From assembly GCA_026419635.1 (NCBI GenBank), contig JANZZB010000078.1, positions 1 through 7,007 of the forward strand: 7,007 nt of DNA, in the 5' to 3' direction. The translations under genes were made by a program, and so were the position numbers. The stretch comes from Clostridiales bacterium (lineage in GTDB: Bacteria; Bacillota; Clostridia; Oscillospirales; Butyricicoccaceae). Position 1 is the stretch's first letter. Each line of letters begins with the position of its first letter. Positions 5,394-7,007 of the stretch are shown here, in pieces. The notes under the pieces were generated by a model that saw only the letters and a program-made list of their open reading frames with translations, searched no databases and was not told where the DNA came from.

Positions 5394-5678
5394 TTATTCT
5401 ACTACAGCAAGAATGTCGTTCTGACGAACAATTATATATTCTACACTGTCAATCTTAACTTCCGTACCGGAATATTTGCTTGTGATAACTTTGTCGCCTT
5501 TATTTACCTGCATTTTTACTTCTTTGCCGTCAACAATTCCTCCCGGGCCAACTGCAATTACTTCAGCAACCTGAGGCTTTTCTTTTGCGCTTCCGGTCAG
5601 TATGATTCCGCTCTTGGTGGTTTCTTCAGTTTCTACCATCTTAATAACGACCCTGTCGAGAAGGGGCTTTAAGTTCAT
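5394..5678 (-). CDS. groES: 10-kDa co-chaperonin GroES
   Basis: Forms the seven-subunit lid that caps GroEL and encloses the substrate. From ATG 5678 the protein has 94 residues, the family size. It starts MNLKPLLDRVVIKMVE. The mobile loop at about 16-37 (ETEETTKSGIILTGSAKEKP) contains the IIL tripeptide (25-27) that contacts GroEL. VAEVIAVGPGG and GDKVITSKYSGTEVK follow, ending in NDILAVVE. An in-frame ATG at 5708 would add ten residues (MIIIYWEVYK). It is rejected because GGGAGG lies 8 nt before 5678 and the family begins at this methionine. First gene of the heat-shock operon, transcribed from a sigma-A promoter overlapped by CIRCE. Confidence 0.97.
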   Translation of the reverse strand: MNLKPLLDRVVIKMVETEETTKSGIILTGSAKEKPQVAEVIAVGPGGIVDGKEVKMQVNKGDKVITSKYSGTEVKIDSVEYIIVRQNDILAVVE

Positions 5679-5715
5679 TTTATATACCTCCCAATAAATT
5701 ATTATCACATATACT

Positions 5716-5742
5716 TTAGCACTCTTTAGTCCCGAGTGCTAA
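5716..5742. promoter_or_regulatory. CIRCE operator (HrcA binding site)
   Basis: TTAGCACTC (5716-5724), nine spacer bases, then GAGTGCTAA (5734-5742): a perfect match to the CIRCE consensus with the standard spacing. It lies just after the -10 box and overlaps the expected transcription start, so HrcA bound here would block the groESL promoter until heat or misfolding titrates GroEL away from HrcA. No second operator was seen. hrcA itself is not in the window. Confidence 0.97.
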
Positions 5743-5746
5743 AGTA

Positions 5747-5775
5747 ATTATAGTGGATACGTTTGGAATTGGCAA
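5747..5775 (-). promoter_or_regulatory. Sigma-A promoter of groES-groEL
   Basis: On the minus strand TTGCCA (5770-5775) and a perfect TATAAT (5747-5752) are 17 nt apart. The start would fall near 5740 inside the CIRCE, giving a leader of about 60 nt to the groES ATG. This is the usual vegetative-promoter-plus-CIRCE arrangement of Firmicutes chaperonin operons. Confidence 0.88.
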
Positions 5776-6031
5776 ATCATCTTTTGGTCAATTATAATCA
5801 AATTCCAATACTCGAATGCCGAAATTTCAATATAACTCAACAATGCTACTGATTTCTTTCGATTTCTGAATATTCCTCTGAATATTAAACAGTAAACTAT
5901 GATTTAATCGCTTTTCTATTTCATGCCTTCATCTTTATTTATAATCCGGTTTTATTTCCAATCTTACTATATCTTTCCAACACAAATAATCAATATGCAA
6001 AATATCTGTAATTTTTGTAAATTCCGTTCAG
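5776..6031. other. AT-rich intergenic stretch with no recognisable gene
   Basis: Between the groESL promoter and the terminator of the EF-G-like gene I see no ribosome binding site with a credible reading frame and no strong hairpin. The only structure is short direct repetition. GATTTCT occurs at 5851 and 5861, and TCTGAATATT occurs at 5865-5874 and 5877-5886 with a 12-nt period. The open plus-strand frame starting at 5923 has low-complexity content and reads through the terminator into the EF-G-like gene, so it is not called. Confidence 0.6.
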
Positions 6032-6069
6032 AAAAACAACAGCCTGCGACAATTCGCCGGCTGTTGTTT
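6032..6069 (-). terminator. Intrinsic terminator of the EF-G-like gene
   Basis: An 11-bp stem AAACAACAGCC/GGCTGTTGTTT (6034-6044 with 6059-6069) continues, past one mismatch, into GCGA/TCGC (6046-6049 with 6054-6057) around a 4-nt loop. On the minus strand the 3' side ends in TTTTT (6032-6036), then CTG. It begins 17 nt after the stop codon at 6087-6089. Confidence 0.88.
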
Positions 6070-6086
6070 GATAAGTACAGATCTGT

Positions 6087-7007
6087 TTATTCTTCTTCTT
6101 CCGTAGCAATAAGTTTTGCTTCTTCTATAATCTTTTGCTGCACGTTTGCAGGCGCTTCTTCATAGCGTTCAAATTGCAAATCGAAAGAGCCCCGCCCATG
6201 CGTCATCGATCTCAGATCGATTGCATAGGAATTGACTTCCGCCATCGGCACTTCCGCATCGATCATTTGAAGACCGTTATCGTCAGGCGACATTCCAAGC
6301 ACTCTTCCGCGGCGTTTATTCAAATCTCCGATAACATCACCCATATAGCTGTCTGGAACGAAAACCTTTAAGTGTCCAACCGGCTCGAGGAGTACAGGGT
6401 TTGCCTGGGGTATGCCGGCTTTGTATGCAAGCTTTGCAGCCATTTTAAAGGATAGCTCATTCGAGTCGACATCGTGGTAGGAACCATCCACAAGAGTCGC
6501 CTTCAGCCCAACCATCGGATATCCGGCAAGGACTCCGCGCTGTAAAGATTCACGAATTCCTTTTTCAACAGCGGGATGAAAATTCTTTGGTACGCTACCG
6601 CCGAAAATCTTTTCTTCAAAAACAAAACGATCTTCCGCAATCGGTTCAAAATCCATTTTTACGTGTCCGTATTGACCATGTCCGCCTGATTGTTCTTTGT
6701 GTTTGCCTTCTATTAAAGTAACCTTTTTACGGATTTTTTCACGATAAGGCACACGCGGCTGGGAGAGTTCAACATCTACAGCGAATTTATTTTTTAATTT
6801 GGAGCAAAGTACATCAATATGAATATCCCCGGCTCCAGAAATAATCATTTGTTTTGTTTCGGTATTTTGTTCTGTTGAGAAGGAGGGATCTTCATCTTTT
6901 AAGCGTGTAAGCCCCGATGCAATTTTTTCCTCATTGCCTTTCACCTTGGGAGCAATTGACTGAGAATAGCAGGGTTTTGCAAAGTCAATGCCCTTCAGAG
7001 TTAAGAT
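6087..7007 (-). CDS. EF-G-like translation GTPase (paralogue type), C-terminal 306 residues; runs off right edge
   Basis: Elongation factor G family, translocation-type ribosomal GTPase. The reading frame stays open to the window edge, so the GTP-binding domain and most of domain II are not visible. Shown are domain III (KIASGLTRLKDEDPSF, IISGAGDIHIDVLCSKL), then domain IV (SGGHGQYGHVKMDFEP, GVLAGYPMVGLKATL, DGSYHDVDSNELSFK). Domain V follows (VFVPDSYMGDVIGDLNKRRG, then RVLGM), and GRGSFDLQFERYEEAP stands near the acidic EEEE end. The details, such as GGHGQYGHV and EPVGHLKVFVPDSYMGDVI, resemble the EF-G-like/EF-G2 paralogue group more than canonical FusA. No rpsL, rpsG or tuf gene lies next to it on the visible side. 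A GTG near 6944 is internal, not the start. Paralogue function is poorly defined, so I do not give a symbol. Confidence 0.88.
   Translation of the reverse strand: MLTLKGIDFAKPCYSQSIAPKVKGNEEKIASGLTRLKDEDPSFSTEQNTETKQMIISGAGDIHIDVLCSKLKNKFAVDVELSQPRVPYREKIRKKVTLIEGKHKEQSGGHGQYGHVKMDFEPIAEDRFVFEEKIFGGSVPKNFHPAVEKGIRESLQRGVLAGYPMVGLKATLVDGSYHDVDSNELSFKMAAKLAYKAGIPQANPVLLEPVGHLKVFVPDSYMGDVIGDLNKRRGRVLGMSPDDNGLQMIDAEVPMAEVNSYAIDLRSMTHGRGSFDLQFERYEEAPANVQQKIIEEAKLIATEEEE

Noticed and set aside
5679..5708. Ten-residue N-terminal extension of GroES from an upstream in-frame ATG
   Set aside because: GGGAGG is correctly spaced for ATG 5678, the extension would cover that site, and the family starts at MNLKPL.
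6942..6944. GTG as a start codon for a short EF-G fragment protein
   Set aside because: The frame stays open to the window edge with EF-G-like residues upstream (SQSIAPKVKGNEEK), so the valine is internal.

Overview
The window looks like chromosomal DNA from a low-GC Gram-positive bacterium of the class Clostridia, perhaps an Oscillospiraceae/Ruminococcaceae-type lineage. The reasons are a groES-groEL operon under a perfect CIRCE (HrcA) operator, strong GGAGG-type ribosome binding sites, sigma-A-like promoters, a Firmicutes-style FtsE, an RsuA-type pseudouridine synthase and a DUF4830-type protein. The placement below class level is a guess. Every gene I can support is on the minus strand, so transcription runs right to left.

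Layout, from the right edge in the direction of transcription. (1) The C-terminal 306 residues of an EF-G-like GTPase (the EF-G paralogue group, not typical FusA), closed by a long terminator hairpin. (2) An AT-rich gap of about 340 bp that holds that terminator and, at its left end, the heat-shock promoter with CIRCE. (3) groES and groEL, 27 nt apart, followed by two terminator-like hairpins. (4) A membrane-anchored DUF4830-type protein of unknown function. (5) A GC-richer, gene-free block (about 2646-2930) made almost wholly of consecutive stem-loops and bounded by two near-identical 26-nt direct repeats. (6) An RsuA-type 16S rRNA pseudouridine synthase. (7) A CdaR/PucR-family regulator with its own strong promoter. 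(8) The first 129 codons of ftsE, whose partner ftsX would be expected beyond the left edge.

The genes are mostly housekeeping: translation (EF-G-like protein, RsuA), protein folding (GroES/GroEL) and cell division or wall remodelling (FtsE). They look like separate transcription units, because most gaps hold terminators or promoters of their own. The CdaR-like regulator next to ftsE is the only hint of local regulation outside the chaperonin operon.

The most unusual part is the hairpin block at 2646-2930. Eight stem-loops with mostly perfect 5-10 bp stems lie nearly end to end. The octamer TTGTCCGC occurs in it four times. Its two G-U wobble pairs in internal stems are allowed only in a plus-strand RNA, while its left terminal hairpin forms a better terminator on the minus strand. 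It could be a palindromic miniature mobile or repetitive element, or an undescribed structured RNA; the sequence alone does not decide. I saw no CRISPR array, tRNA, rRNA or transposase gene.
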